DNA from: Flavobacterium sp.
Lineage (GTDB): Bacteria > Bacteroidota > Bacteroidia > Flavobacteriales > Flavobacteriaceae
NCBI GenBank assembly: GCA_030151565.1
Contig: JASLDM010000126.1
Span: 1-16,942 of the forward strand
Direction of reading: 5' to 3'
DNA: 16,942 bases
Part shown: positions 7,363 to 15,639 of the stretch, in pieces
How the letters are laid out: every line of letters starts with the position of its first letter
Numbering within the stretch: the stretch's first letter is position 1
The notes under the pieces: model-generated
Told to the model about the DNA's origin: nothing
Database searches by the model: none
What the model saw: the letters and a program-made list of their open reading frames with translations, nothing else
Translations under genes and position numbers: made by a program

Positions 7363-8328
7363 CTATATTTTTTTACGATAAATAAGCGGCAGTAATAAAA
7401 AAGACAAGCCCCCCATAACCACAACTAAAGCGGTTTGTGAAGTCCATAAAATCCATCCAAAAGTAGTCCCTGCAACGGAAGAAATCCCGTAAAACAGAAG
7501 TAACTCGGATATAATCAATGGGAATGCGCCAAAACCTCCATTCGTAAAACTTACAGCAAAACTTCCAGCTACAAAGGCAGAAAGCACCATTCCCAAGCTC
7601 ATTTCACTTGTTTCTGACAAAGCAAAGATTCCAAAATAAAAAGTAAGAATATAGGTAATCCAAATAACGAAAGTATGGAAGAGAAACGCTCCTTTTTTAG
7701 GCATCTTATAAATACTAGTTACCCCTTCTAGCAATCCCCCAATCTTTTTCTTTATAAAAAGGATTGGTGCCCACTTAGAATATATAAATAAAAGTACGGT
7801 AGCAATTCCTCCTAAAAGCAAAACTACAAAAACCATTAATAAGCGAGATATCGGGATGCGTGCTACCAAAAAATCTTTCAATACTTGATACTGAAATACC
7901 AAAGCCAAAAGCACACACGTAAGCAAACAAAGTAAATCGATAACACGTTCAGAAATTATGGTTCCAAACCCTTTATCAAAAGGTATTTTCTCATATTTCT
8001 GAAGGGTTAAAGCTCTTGAAAACTCTCCAGAACGAGGCAGGGTAAGATTGAGAATATACCCTATGGAGATAGCCATCAAATTTGTAGACGTTTTAGAACT
8101 ATACCCCATATAGTTTAGTGCAAAATTCCAACGATAAGCACGTGACCATAAACTAATAACCGAAAAAATAGAAGAAAGGATGATATAGTTGTAATTCGCA
8201 TTCCTAAAATGCCCTTTCATTTCCTCAATCTGTTCTTCAGAAAACTGATTGTAGGCATAAAAAACCAAAAACACTCCCAAAAGTAGTGGGAGTGTGATAT
8301 TAGCTATTCTTCTAAGTTTCTTTTTCAA
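7363..8328 (-). CDS. Lysylphosphatidylglycerol synthase/flippase-like (UPF0104) membrane protein
   Basis: 321 residues with about eight hydrophobic segments and basic ends (KKKLRR at the start, YRKKI at the end). The block IGYILNLTLPRSGEFSRA (~88-105) and the nearby TIISERVIDLL (~123-133) are the signature of the LPG-synthase transmembrane/AglD family. The catalytic C-terminal DUF2156/GNAT-like domain of true MprF is absent, so it is the membrane half only, a likely lipid or lipid-linked transporter; the substrate is unknown. The start is a TTG at 8328, chosen because it yields a normal KKKLRR N-terminus 7 nt after the panD stop; the next in-frame ATG would remove the first membrane helix. 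It is the last gene of panC-panD-flippase and has no obvious terminator. Confidence 0.85.
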   Translation of the reverse strand: MKKKLRRIANITLPLLLGVFLVFYAYNQFSEEQIEEMKGHFRNANYNYIILSSIFSVISLWSRAYRWNFALNYMGYSSKTSTNLMAISIGYILNLTLPRSGEFSRALTLQKYEKIPFDKGFGTIISERVIDLLCLLTCVLLALVFQYQVLKDFLVARIPISRLLMVFVVLLLGGIATVLLFIYSKWAPILFIKKKIGGLLEGVTSIYKMPKKGAFLFHTFVIWITYILTFYFGIFALSETSEMSLGMVLSAFVAGSFAVSFTNGGFGAFPLIISELLLFYGISSVAGTTFGWILWTSQTALVVVMGGLSFLLLPLIYRKKI

Positions 8329-8335
8329 TACCTTT

Positions 8336-8686
8336 TTAGGTTAATGAATTGTCTTTCTCGTTTGGAAATACAATCGATGGTTTGAATGTTTTGGCCTCTT
8401 CAAAGTCCAAGATTCCATAAGCGATAATAATTACAATATCTCCTTTTTGAACTTTACGTGCTGCTGGTCCATTTAGAGTTATTTCACCGCTATTTCTAGG
8501 TCCAGGAATTGCATACGTTTCAAAACGTTCACCATTATTAATATTTACAATAGCTACTTTTTCCCCTTCTAAAATATTAGAAGCTTCAAGAAGTGCCTCG
8601 TCAATAGTAATACTTCCGATATAATGGAGGTCTGCTCCAGTAACCGTTACACGGTGAATTTTTGATTTTACTACTTCAACTTGCAT
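8336..8686 (-). CDS. panD: Aspartate 1-decarboxylase
   Basis: 116 residues, normal for PanD. It decarboxylates L-aspartate to beta-alanine for pantothenate synthesis. The proenzyme cuts itself between G24 and S25 in HYIGSITID, turning S25 into the pyruvoyl cofactor. K9, R54 and Y58, which bind substrate or take part in catalysis, are all in place, as is the conserved NGERFETYAI block (51-60). It starts 8 nt after the panC stop and is followed 7 nt later by the flippase-like gene, so all three are one operon. PanD provides beta-alanine directly to the upstream neighbour's product, PanC. A PanM/PanZ maturation factor is not in this window, and none is needed if self-cleavage is efficient. Confidence 0.97.
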   Translation of the reverse strand: MQVEVVKSKIHRVTVTGADLHYIGSITIDEALLEASNILEGEKVAIVNINNGERFETYAIPGPRNSGEITLNGPAARKVQKGDIVIIIAYGILDFEEAKTFKPSIVFPNEKDNSLT

Positions 8687-8694
8687 GATGCGTT

Positions 8695-9543
8695 TTAATT
8701 AAATGAAAGATTATCTATTAAGCGAACGTTCTCTATATGAGCCACTAAGAATCCTCTGTATTTTCTATTTGGTTCTTTCGAAACAATAGGTTTTAGCGTA
8801 TCCTCATCAGCGATAGTAAAATATTCGAGCTCAAAGTTAGGATTATTTTTAAATTCTGACGCAACAAAATCCTGAACTTTTTGTGGAGAATTTGTCTCAA
8901 AAAGACGCTTTGCTTGAGTCAAAACCTGAAAAAGAAATACAGATTTGTCCAATCCTTCACCTGAAAGTCTTTCATTTCGAGAACTCATAGCCAAGCCATC
9001 AACAGCTCTAAAAATAGGACATCCAATAATATCAAGTTCCAATCCTTCTTTTAAAACCATTTTTCGAATGATCTGAAGTTGTTGAAAATCTTTTTCTCCA
9101 AAATAGGCTTTATTCGGTTCAACCAATAAAAACAATTTTTTCACAATAGTTCCAACACCATCAAAATGACCTGGTCTAGAAGCCCCTTCCATTTCATGTT
9201 CCAATCCATCATAATCAAAAGCACTAGCAACGGCTTCATCCGGATACATCTCAGCAACCGTTGGAGCAAAAACAACTACAGTATCAGACAACGTCTTAAT
9301 CGTTTCCATATCCTTTTCTAAATTCCTAGGATACTTCTCTAAATCTTCAAGATTATTAAATTGAGTCGGGTTTACAAAAATGCTAACCACCGTGCAGTCA
9401 TTCTCTTGCATCGATTGCTCGATTAAAGAAAGGTGTCCTTGGTGAATAGCTCCCATTGTAGGCACTAAGCCTATAGCCTGATTGGCATCTCTAAAAGATT
9501 TTAAATACTGCTCTAAATCGGCTTTTGTTTCAAAAACAAACAT
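8695..9543 (-). CDS. panC: Pantothenate synthetase (pantoate--beta-alanine ligase)
   Basis: 282 residues, full length for PanC, which joins pantoate and beta-alanine using ATP (via pantoyl-adenylate) in the cytoplasm. The nucleotidyltransferase motifs are present: PTMGAIHQGHLSLI (28-41) with the HxGH pair at H34 and H37, FVNPTQF (56-62), PGHFDGV (124-130), YFGEKDFQQL (147-156) and the KMSKS-equivalent AMSSRN (185-190). First gene of the panC-panD-flippase operon. A TAATTTTG -7-like box lies 23 nt upstream on the minus strand, in a region shared with the divergent GlgA-like gene. panB, needed to make pantoate, is not in this window. Confidence 0.97.
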   Translation of the reverse strand: MFVFETKADLEQYLKSFRDANQAIGLVPTMGAIHQGHLSLIEQSMQENDCTVVSIFVNPTQFNNLEDLEKYPRNLEKDMETIKTLSDTVVVFAPTVAEMYPDEAVASAFDYDGLEHEMEGASRPGHFDGVGTIVKKLFLLVEPNKAYFGEKDFQQLQIIRKMVLKEGLELDIIGCPIFRAVDGLAMSSRNERLSGEGLDKSVFLFQVLTQAKRLFETNSPQKVQDFVASEFKNNPNFELEYFTIADEDTLKPIVSKEPNRKYRGFLVAHIENVRLIDNLSFN

Positions 9544-9566
9544 CTGCTTCTCGTTTAAAATATATG

Positions 9567-9574
9567 CAAAATTA
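9567..9574 (-). promoter_or_regulatory. Candidate -7 box of the panC operon
   Basis: On the minus strand this reads TAATTTTG (TAnnTTTG). TTTTAC lies 20 nt further upstream (9595-9600), where a -33 element would be, though it differs from the usual TTTG. It partly shares its region with the divergent promoter at 9606-9613. Confidence 0.45.
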
Positions 9575-9605
9575 GTATTTTACTAAATAACTCCGTAAAA
9601 TTTTG

Positions 9606-9613
9606 TAAATTTG
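9606..9613 (+). promoter_or_regulatory. Candidate -7 box of the GlgA-like/DUF4270/glmS operon
   Basis: TAAATTTG matches TAnnTTTG, with TTTTAC 22 nt upstream (9578-9583) at the -33 position. The start codon is 40 nt downstream. Because the -33 zones of this and the opposing panC promoter interlock between 9578 and 9600, simultaneous occupancy by two polymerases looks difficult. Confidence 0.5.
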
Positions 9614-9653
9614 CAATGTTTATTTATAACGAACAAATAAATCAAGTTTAAAG

Positions 9654-10457
9654 ATGAAAGATAAGAGGATATTGTATGTATCATCGGAAGTGGTACCGTA
9701 CTTAGCTGAAAATGAAGTTTCATTAATGTCGTATGATACTCCAAAAATGATCAATGATCAAGGCGGACAAATACGTATTTTTATGCCAAGATACGGAAGC
9801 ATTAACGAGCGTAGACATCAATTACATGAAGTGATTAGACTCTCAGGAATGAACCTGGTTGTCAACGACATGGACATGCCATTAATCATAAAGGTGGCTT
9901 CTATCCCAAAAGAACGCATACAAGTTTATTTTATTGATAACGACGAATATTTCAAAAGAAAATCAACCTTTACAGATGAGGATGGTAATCTATACCCAGA
10001 TAATGATGAGCGTGCCATTTTCTTTACAAAAGGAGTAATAGAAACTGTAAAAAAATTAAACTGGGTACCAGACATTATTCACGTTCAAGGCTGGATGGCT
10101 TCTTTACTGCCTGTATATTTGAAAAAATATTACCAAGATGAAGCTATTTTCTCTGAAACAAAAATTGTAACCTCTGTATTTAGCCAAGGTTTTGAAGGTG
10201 TTTTAAGCGAAAACACTAAAAGCAAAATTGCCTTTGACGAATTGCCAGAAGACACTTTAAAATATTTTGAAGAGCCAACTTATGAAAATATTATGAAGAA
10301 CGCTATTGATTATTCAGACGGTGTTATCATTGCTTCAGAAAACGTCTCATCAAGTTTAACAAAATATATAGAATCTTCAAGTAAACCTTTTTTACCTTAC
10401 ACGCCAAAAGAAACTTTTGCAGAAGTCTATACAGAATTCTACAAAAATCAGTTGTAA
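9654..10457 (+). CDS. Short GlgA-like protein, N-terminal GT5 domain only
   Basis: 267 residues, against about 480 for complete glycogen synthases. It aligns by eye with the N-terminal Rossmann half of the GT5 family: ILYVSSEVVPY (6-16), IRIFMPRYGSINERR (40-54), DNDERAIFFTKGVIE (116-130) and PDIIHVQGWMASLLPVYLKK (139-158). The KTGGL motif that binds ADP-glucose is replaced by AENEVSL (18-24), HAHDWH is replaced by HVQGWM (143-148), and the whole C-terminal domain holding the donor-binding residues is missing. It is therefore unlikely to make glycogen, whatever databases call it. The end is a normal stop followed 21 nt later by the DUF4270 gene, and I see no disrupted remainder downstream, so this is a stable short form rather than a fresh truncation. 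Possible roles: regulator or binding protein; none is proven. Confidence 0.85.
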   Translation: MKDKRILYVSSEVVPYLAENEVSLMSYDTPKMINDQGGQIRIFMPRYGSINERRHQLHEVIRLSGMNLVVNDMDMPLIIKVASIPKERIQVYFIDNDEYFKRKSTFTDEDGNLYPDNDERAIFFTKGVIETVKKLNWVPDIIHVQGWMASLLPVYLKKYYQDEAIFSETKIVTSVFSQGFEGVLSENTKSKIAFDELPEDTLKYFEEPTYENIMKNAIDYSDGVIIASENVSSSLTKYIESSSKPFLPYTPKETFAEVYTEFYKNQL

Positions 10458-10478
10458 CCCAATTTTGGATTAGAATAC

Positions 10479-12116
10479 ATGAATAGAAAAAACTTAATTA
10501 AAGGATTACTGCTTAGCTTAGGGGTGATTTTTTTACAATCGTGTGACAAAGACTTCAATACTATCGGAAGCGGTGTAATAGGAGAACCAGGCTTTGATTT
10601 AGAAACCTATACCGTTTCTGACTTCATTGCCTATAACCAGGCTATGGGAGAGAATAATATTCCCGCAGGAATAGAATCTACAAACCTGACTGAAATCAAT
10701 TTCGGTTCTTATCACGACCCTATATTTGGAACTACAACAGCAAGTTTCGTTACTGCTACTGCTTTTCCTACAGCTTTCCCTAGCGCATTTGGAGCTAATG
10801 CACGTATCGATTCTGTTTATGTTTACATTCCTTATTATGGTGAATACGACAAAAAAGGCGAGAATAACATTAACCTCTACAAACTAAACAATGTTTACGG
10901 AAAGGGGTCTTTTAATGTAAAAGTTTACGAAAACGGATACTATCTATTCAACACAAATGCTGGAGGCGCAAATGATCTGAACCGTTTTTTCTCTAACGAC
11001 ATCAGACGAATTGATCAAGTAAAAAAGACAACTTTACTTAACGATTCTCAAGATCCAAAACAGAATACAAATTTCGTTTTTGACAACAAAGAAATCGTTG
11101 TTTACAAAAGAGACAAAGACGGAAACATCATTAAAGAAGGCGAAGAAGGCAACCAAAAAGAGGTTATTGCAGAGCGTCACGCACCTGGAGTTTGGTTGGA
11201 TCTTAATAAGGAATATTTTCAAAGAATGTTTTTTGAAAATCAAGACAAATTCAAAGATGTAAATAGCTTTAACAACTTCTTTAGAGGTTTATTTTTTAGC
11301 GTTACTCCAAACAATGGATCTGAAGGAGCCATAGGTAAATTAAACTTTGCGAATGCGAATTTAGTGGTAAAATACTCTCAAGATGCCGAGAAAAAAGAAG
11401 GCGATGATAAAGTCACTCGCGAACGCAAAACAATTTCTTTTGGAATCAACAGAGCCGTACCAAACATCAATTTCTTTGAGAATAACTATAGTCCTAATTA
11501 CTTGCAAAATCTTGCAAATAAAAACACTATAGACGGAAACGAAAACCTACACCTAAAAGGAGGTAATGGTTCAGTGGCTATCTTAGACATTTTCAACAAA
11601 GACAATCAAGAAGAATTGAAGCGCTTAAAAGATCAGAAACTAATGATTAACGAAGCAATCTTAACAGTATACGTTGACAAGAATGCAATGCGAAACAGCG
11701 AATTTGAACCTGCTCGCTTATACCTATTCAACATAGACGAGAATAAGCTTTTAGCAGATTTTGGTCAAAACGGAAATGCCCTAGGCGGTGTTTTAGAAAA
11801 AGGAACAGAAGATGATGACAAAAAAGGGATTCGTTACAGATTCAGAATCACAGATCACATCAGAAATTTACTAAAAAAAGAGCAAAATTACAGTCCTAAA
11901 TTAGGTTTAATGGCTGTAGACTCCTACAGTAATTCAACGGACATTGTAGTTAACAAAATGCTTAAAGAAGAAATAAACAATAAACCATCACCAATTAAAG
12001 CAATTCCTGCAATTGGAGCGTTCCAACCATTAGGAACTATCCTACACGGAACTACAAGTAGTGACGAAAGCAAAAAAATGAAGTTAGAAATTTTTTACAC
12101 CAAATCTAAAAACTAA
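10479..12116 (+). CDS. DUF4270-family lipoprotein
   Basis: 545 residues. A signal peptide of basic then hydrophobic residues ends in the lipobox FLQSC, so C22 should be lipidated. The following DKDF is acidic and resembles the lipoprotein export signal described in Flavobacteriia, suggesting outer-membrane and perhaps surface placement (inference). The mature part is beta-rich, with many aromatic and Asn/Gly residues; features include INFGSYHDPIFGTTTASF (~69-86), IDSVYVYIPYYG and, near the C-terminus, LFNIDENK and GTILHGT. I assign DUF4270 from overall layout and from its position between the GlgA-like gene and glmS; no enzymatic motif is visible. It begins 21 nt after the GlgA-like gene and ends 6 nt before glmS, so the three are an operon. 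Function unknown; a cell-envelope or polysaccharide-related job is a guess from context. Confidence 0.8.
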   Translation: MNRKNLIKGLLLSLGVIFLQSCDKDFNTIGSGVIGEPGFDLETYTVSDFIAYNQAMGENNIPAGIESTNLTEINFGSYHDPIFGTTTASFVTATAFPTAFPSAFGANARIDSVYVYIPYYGEYDKKGENNINLYKLNNVYGKGSFNVKVYENGYYLFNTNAGGANDLNRFFSNDIRRIDQVKKTTLLNDSQDPKQNTNFVFDNKEIVVYKRDKDGNIIKEGEEGNQKEVIAERHAPGVWLDLNKEYFQRMFFENQDKFKDVNSFNNFFRGLFFSVTPNNGSEGAIGKLNFANANLVVKYSQDAEKKEGDDKVTRERKTISFGINRAVPNINFFENNYSPNYLQNLANKNTIDGNENLHLKGGNGSVAILDIFNKDNQEELKRLKDQKLMINEAILTVYVDKNAMRNSEFEPARLYLFNIDENKLLADFGQNGNALGGVLEKGTEDDDKKGIRYRFRITDHIRNLLKKEQNYSPKLGLMAVDSYSNSTDIVVNKMLKEEINNKPSPIKAIPAIGAFQPLGTILHGTTSSDESKKMKLEIFYTKSKN

Positions 12117-12122
12117 AAACTT

Positions 12123-13967
12123 ATGTGTGGAATTGTTGGATATATTGGACATAGAGACGCTTACCCTGTAATTATAAAAGGATTATCTCGGTTAGAATAT
12201 AGAGGTTATGACAGTGCTGGTCTCGCTATTTTTGATGGTGAAAAAATAAACCTTTGCAAAACCAAAGGAAAAGTGTCTGATTTAGAAGAAAAAAGTACAG
12301 ACGAAATTAAAAAAGGGACTATAGGAATTGGTCACACTCGTTGGGCTACACACGGAGTTCCAAACGATGTAAACTCACATCCTCACTTTTCTAATTCTGG
12401 CGAACTTATAATCATCCACAATGGAATCATTGAAAATTATGATTCCTTAAAACAAGAGCTTATCAGAAGAGGCTATACTTTTAAATCAGAAACTGATACA
12501 GAAGTACTTGTAAACCTTATTGAAGAAATTCAAAAAACAGAAAAAATAAAACTTGGTAAAGCAGTACAAATCGCGCTTAACCAAGTGGTAGGTGCCTATG
12601 CAATCGCCGTGATGGACATTAAAAAGCCAAACGAAATTATTGCTGCAAGACTAGGTAGCCCACTAGCAATTGGTATTGGAGAGAATGAATACTTTATTAC
12701 CTCTGACGCATCACCTTTTATCGAGTATACAAATAATGCCATCTATTTGGAAGATGAAGAAATGGCAATTATCAGACTACATAAACCATTAAAAATAAGA
12801 AAAATTAAAGATGATTCATTAGTAACACCTTTGGTTCAAGAACTACAGTTAAATCTTGAGCAAATTGAAAAAGGCGGCTATGAACACTTTATGTTAAAAG
12901 AAATACACGAACAACCTGAAGTAATCACAGATACCTTCAGAGGTAGATTGTTGGCAAATCAAGGCCTAATTCGAATGGCTGGAATCGAAGACAATCTTGA
13001 AAAATTCGTAAAAGCAGAACGCATTATTATTGCGGCTTGTGGAACTTCTTGGCACGCTGGTTTAGTGGCAGAATACATCATTGAAGAGTTTGCTCGAATC
13101 CCTGTTGAAGTAGAATATGCATCTGAATTCAGATACAGAAACCCAATCATACATTCAAACGATATTGTAATTGCAATTTCACAATCCGGAGAAACTGCCG
13201 ATACTTTAGCAGCCATAAAACTTGCAAAAGAAAGAGGCGCCTTTGTATTTGGAGTATGTAATGTTGTTGGATCATCAATTGCTAGGGAAACACACGCAGG
13301 AGCATACACGCATGCAGGACCTGAAATCGGAGTTGCTTCTACCAAAGCATTTACGACACAAATTACCGTTTTAACCTTAATAGCATTGCGTTTAGCAAAA
13401 GCAAAAGGGACACTTACAACTTCAGACTACCAAATGTATCTAAACGAAATGGAACTTATTCCTGCTCGAGTTGAAGAAGCATTAAAACAAAATGAAGAAG
13501 TTTTAAAAATTGCAGAAGTTTACAAAAACGCAAACAACTGCCTTTACTTAGGGCGTGGATACAACTATCCAGTAGCTTTAGAAGGAGCTTTAAAACTGAA
13601 AGAGATCTCCTATATTCACGCTGAGGGCTATCCTGCTGCTGAAATGAAACACGGCCCTATCGCTTTAATTGATGAACATATGCCTGTTATTGTGGTAGCT
13701 CAAAATCAAAATCACTATGACAAGATTGTGAGTAACATCCAAGAGATCAAGGCACGTAATGGTAAAATCATAGCAGTAGTAACCAAAGGGGACACACAAG
13801 TTCGCGCCTTAGCAGATCACGTAATCGAGGTTCCAAACATATCAGAAGCTCTTTCGCCTATCATTACAACTATCCCATTACAACTCCTTTCTTACCACAT
13901 AGCGGTATTAAGGGAATGCAATGTTGACCAACCAAGGAATTTAGCAAAATCCGTTACGGTTGAATAA
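12123..13967 (+). CDS. glmS: Glutamine--fructose-6-phosphate aminotransferase (isomerizing)
   Basis: 614 residues, full length. GlmS converts fructose-6-phosphate and glutamine to glucosamine-6-phosphate, the first committed step to UDP-GlcNAc for peptidoglycan and LPS. After removal of Met1, the nucleophile is C2 (MCGIVGYIG). The Ntn-glutaminase domain shows GHTRWATHG and HNGIIENY; two SIS domains follow, with CGTSWHAGL, SQSGETADT and ASTKAFTTQ, then GRGYNYPVALEGALKLKEIS (~477-496) and the invariant end LAKSVTVE. The ATG is certain because Cys must follow it. It is the last gene of its operon, 6 nt after the DUF4270 gene, and a hairpin terminator follows. No glmS ribozyme is expected or seen upstream, as only 6 nt separate it from the previous gene. 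Confidence 0.98.
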   Translation: MCGIVGYIGHRDAYPVIIKGLSRLEYRGYDSAGLAIFDGEKINLCKTKGKVSDLEEKSTDEIKKGTIGIGHTRWATHGVPNDVNSHPHFSNSGELIIIHNGIIENYDSLKQELIRRGYTFKSETDTEVLVNLIEEIQKTEKIKLGKAVQIALNQVVGAYAIAVMDIKKPNEIIAARLGSPLAIGIGENEYFITSDASPFIEYTNNAIYLEDEEMAIIRLHKPLKIRKIKDDSLVTPLVQELQLNLEQIEKGGYEHFMLKEIHEQPEVITDTFRGRLLANQGLIRMAGIEDNLEKFVKAERIIIAACGTSWHAGLVAEYIIEEFARIPVEVEYASEFRYRNPIIHSNDIVIAISQSGETADTLAAIKLAKERGAFVFGVCNVVGSSIARETHAGAYTHAGPEIGVASTKAFTTQITVLTLIALRLAKAKGTLTTSDYQMYLNEMELIPARVEEALKQNEEVLKIAEVYKNANNCLYLGRGYNYPVALEGALKLKEISYIHAEGYPAAEMKHGPIALIDEHMPVIVVAQNQNHYDKIVSNIQEIKARNGKIIAVVTKGDTQVRALADHVIEVPNISEALSPIITTIPLQLLSYHIAVLRECNVDQPRNLAKSVTVE

Positions 13968-13972
13968 AAATC

Positions 13973-13999
13973 AAAGCGAATTCTAAGTAATTCGCTTTT
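13973..13999 (+). terminator. Rho-independent terminator after glmS
   Basis: AAAGCGAATT (13973-13982) pairs perfectly with AATTCGCTTT (13989-13998) around the loop CTAAGT, followed by a short T-rich tail. It starts 5 nt after the glmS stop and separates the operon from atpD. Confidence 0.8.
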
Positions 14000-14049
14000 C
14001 TCATTTAAAAAATTAAATTTGAAAGGTTTTAAATTTCAGATAAAAAAAC

Positions 14050-14057
14050 TATCTTTG
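14050..14057 (+). promoter_or_regulatory. Candidate -7 box of the atpD-atpC operon
   Basis: TATCTTTG matches TAnnTTTG closely and is followed by C as in many such promoters. The ATG of atpD is 62 nt downstream. The only clear TTTG upstream (14018-14021) is 28 nt away, too far, so the -33 element is uncertain. Confidence 0.5.
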
Positions 14058-14118
14058 CCGTCTGAAAAAGTAGAATTTTTCAAGAAACCTAAATAGCTGT
14101 TAAATAAATACATAAGCA

Positions 14119-15630
14119 ATGTCTAAAGTTACAGGAAAAGTTGCACAAGTTATCGGACCAGTAGTTGACGTAGTTTTCAACACTGAAAATGCCGAACTTC
14201 CAAGAATTTATGATTCATTAGAAATCACAAAAGAAGATGGTTCTAAATTAGTATTAGAAGTACAATCACACATTGGAGAAGATACCGTTCGTACTATTTC
14301 AATGGACTCAACAGACGGTTTGAGTAGAGGATTCGAAGTAGTTGCTACAGGAGCCCCAATCCAAGTACCAATTGGAAAAGAAGTGTTTGGTCGTTTGTTT
14401 AATGTTATTGGAGACGCTATTGATGGTCTTGGGAACCTTCCAAAAGATGGTGCCAATGGACTACCTATTCACCGTAAAGCTCCTTTATTTGAAGACCTTT
14501 CAACTTCATCTGAAGTTTTATTTACAGGTATCAAAGTTATTGACCTTATCGAACCTTATGCAAAAGGAGGGAAAATTGGTCTTTTCGGAGGTGCTGGAGT
14601 AGGAAAAACAGTATTGATTCAGGAATTGATTAACAATATCGCTAAAGGTCACGGTGGACTTTCTGTATTTGCAGGAGTTGGTGAGCGTACACGTGAAGGA
14701 AATGACTTACTACGTGAGATGTTGGAATCAGGAATTATTAAATATGGTGACGAATTCATGCACTCTATGGAAAATGGAGGATGGGATTTATCTAAAGTAG
14801 ATAAACCAGGTATGATGGATTCTAAAGCAACATTCGTATTCGGACAAATGAACGAACCTCCTGGAGCTCGTGCTCGTGTAGCTTTATCAGGACTTTCTAT
14901 TGCGGAATACTTCCGTGATGGAGCTGGAGATGACCAAGGAAAGGACGTTCTTTTCTTCGTTGACAACATTTTCCGTTTTACGCAAGCTGGTTCAGAGGTT
15001 TCAGCTTTATTAGGACGTATGCCTTCTGCAGTAGGTTACCAACCTACATTAGCAACTGAAATGGGAGCTATGCAAGAGCGTATTACTTCAACTAAAAAAG
15101 GTTCTATTACATCTGTACAAGCAGTTTATGTTCCTGCGGATGACTTAACTGACCCTGCTCCTGCTACTACTTTTGCTCACTTAGATGCTACAACTGTGTT
15201 ATCTCGTAAAATTGCTGAGTTAGGTATTTATCCAGCGGTTGACCCGTTAGATTCTACTTCAAGAATTTTAACTCCACATATCTTAGGAGATGAGCACTAC
15301 AACTGTGCACAAAGAGTAAAAGAGATTCTTCAAAAATACAAACAATTACAAGATATCATCGCGATTCTTGGTATGGAAGAGTTATCTGAAGAAGATAAAT
15401 TATCTGTATCTAGAGCTCGTCGTGTACAACGTTTCTTGTCTCAGCCATTCCACGTAGCGGAGCAATTTACAGGTATTCCAGGAGTATTAGTTGATATTAA
15501 AGATACTATCAAAGGATTCAACATGATTATCGACGGTGAGTTAGATCATCTTCCAGAAGCAGCTTTCAACTTGAAAGGTTCTATTCAGGATGCTATCGAA
15601 GCTGGAGAAAAAATGTTGGCTGAAGCATAA
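14119..15630 (+). CDS. atpD: F0F1 ATP synthase subunit beta
   Basis: 503 residues, longer than the ~460 of E. coli. It is the catalytic F1 subunit. Walker A GGAGVGKT (157-164), GERTREGNDL with catalytic E189 (188-197), FGQMNEPPGARAR (241-253), VDNIFRFTQAGSEVSALLGR (281-300) and MPSAVGYQPTL are all present. The extra length comes mainly from about 20-25 residues around 206-236 (including HSMENGGWDLSK) and a few around 268-274, both between conserved blocks; I believe these are common in Bacteroidota. Codon use seems stronger and more regular than in neighbours, as expected of a highly expressed gene. With atpC it stands apart from the other ATP synthase genes, which are not in this window. Confidence 0.98.
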   Translation: MSKVTGKVAQVIGPVVDVVFNTENAELPRIYDSLEITKEDGSKLVLEVQSHIGEDTVRTISMDSTDGLSRGFEVVATGAPIQVPIGKEVFGRLFNVIGDAIDGLGNLPKDGANGLPIHRKAPLFEDLSTSSEVLFTGIKVIDLIEPYAKGGKIGLFGGAGVGKTVLIQELINNIAKGHGGLSVFAGVGERTREGNDLLREMLESGIIKYGDEFMHSMENGGWDLSKVDKPGMMDSKATFVFGQMNEPPGARARVALSGLSIAEYFRDGAGDDQGKDVLFFVDNIFRFTQAGSEVSALLGRMPSAVGYQPTLATEMGAMQERITSTKKGSITSVQAVYVPADDLTDPAPATTFAHLDATTVLSRKIAELGIYPAVDPLDSTSRILTPHILGDEHYNCAQRVKEILQKYKQLQDIIAILGMEELSEEDKLSVSRARRVQRFLSQPFHVAEQFTGIPGVLVDIKDTIKGFNMIIDGELDHLPEAAFNLKGSIQDAIEAGEKMLAEA

Positions 15631-15639
15631 TCTAGTTTT

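Noticed and set aside
12959..13345. 128-codon open frame opposite glmS
   Set aside because: It lies wholly within glmS on the other strand and its translation has no recognisable domain; a shadow of biased codon use.
13968..14118. Possible riboswitch or ribozyme between glmS and atpD
   Set aside because: Apart from the glmS terminator and a -7-like box no conserved structured element is visible.
14649..14969. 106-codon open frame opposite atpD (and smaller ones at 14208-14456 and 14342-14602)
   Set aside because: All lie within the unmistakable atpD frame; shadows.
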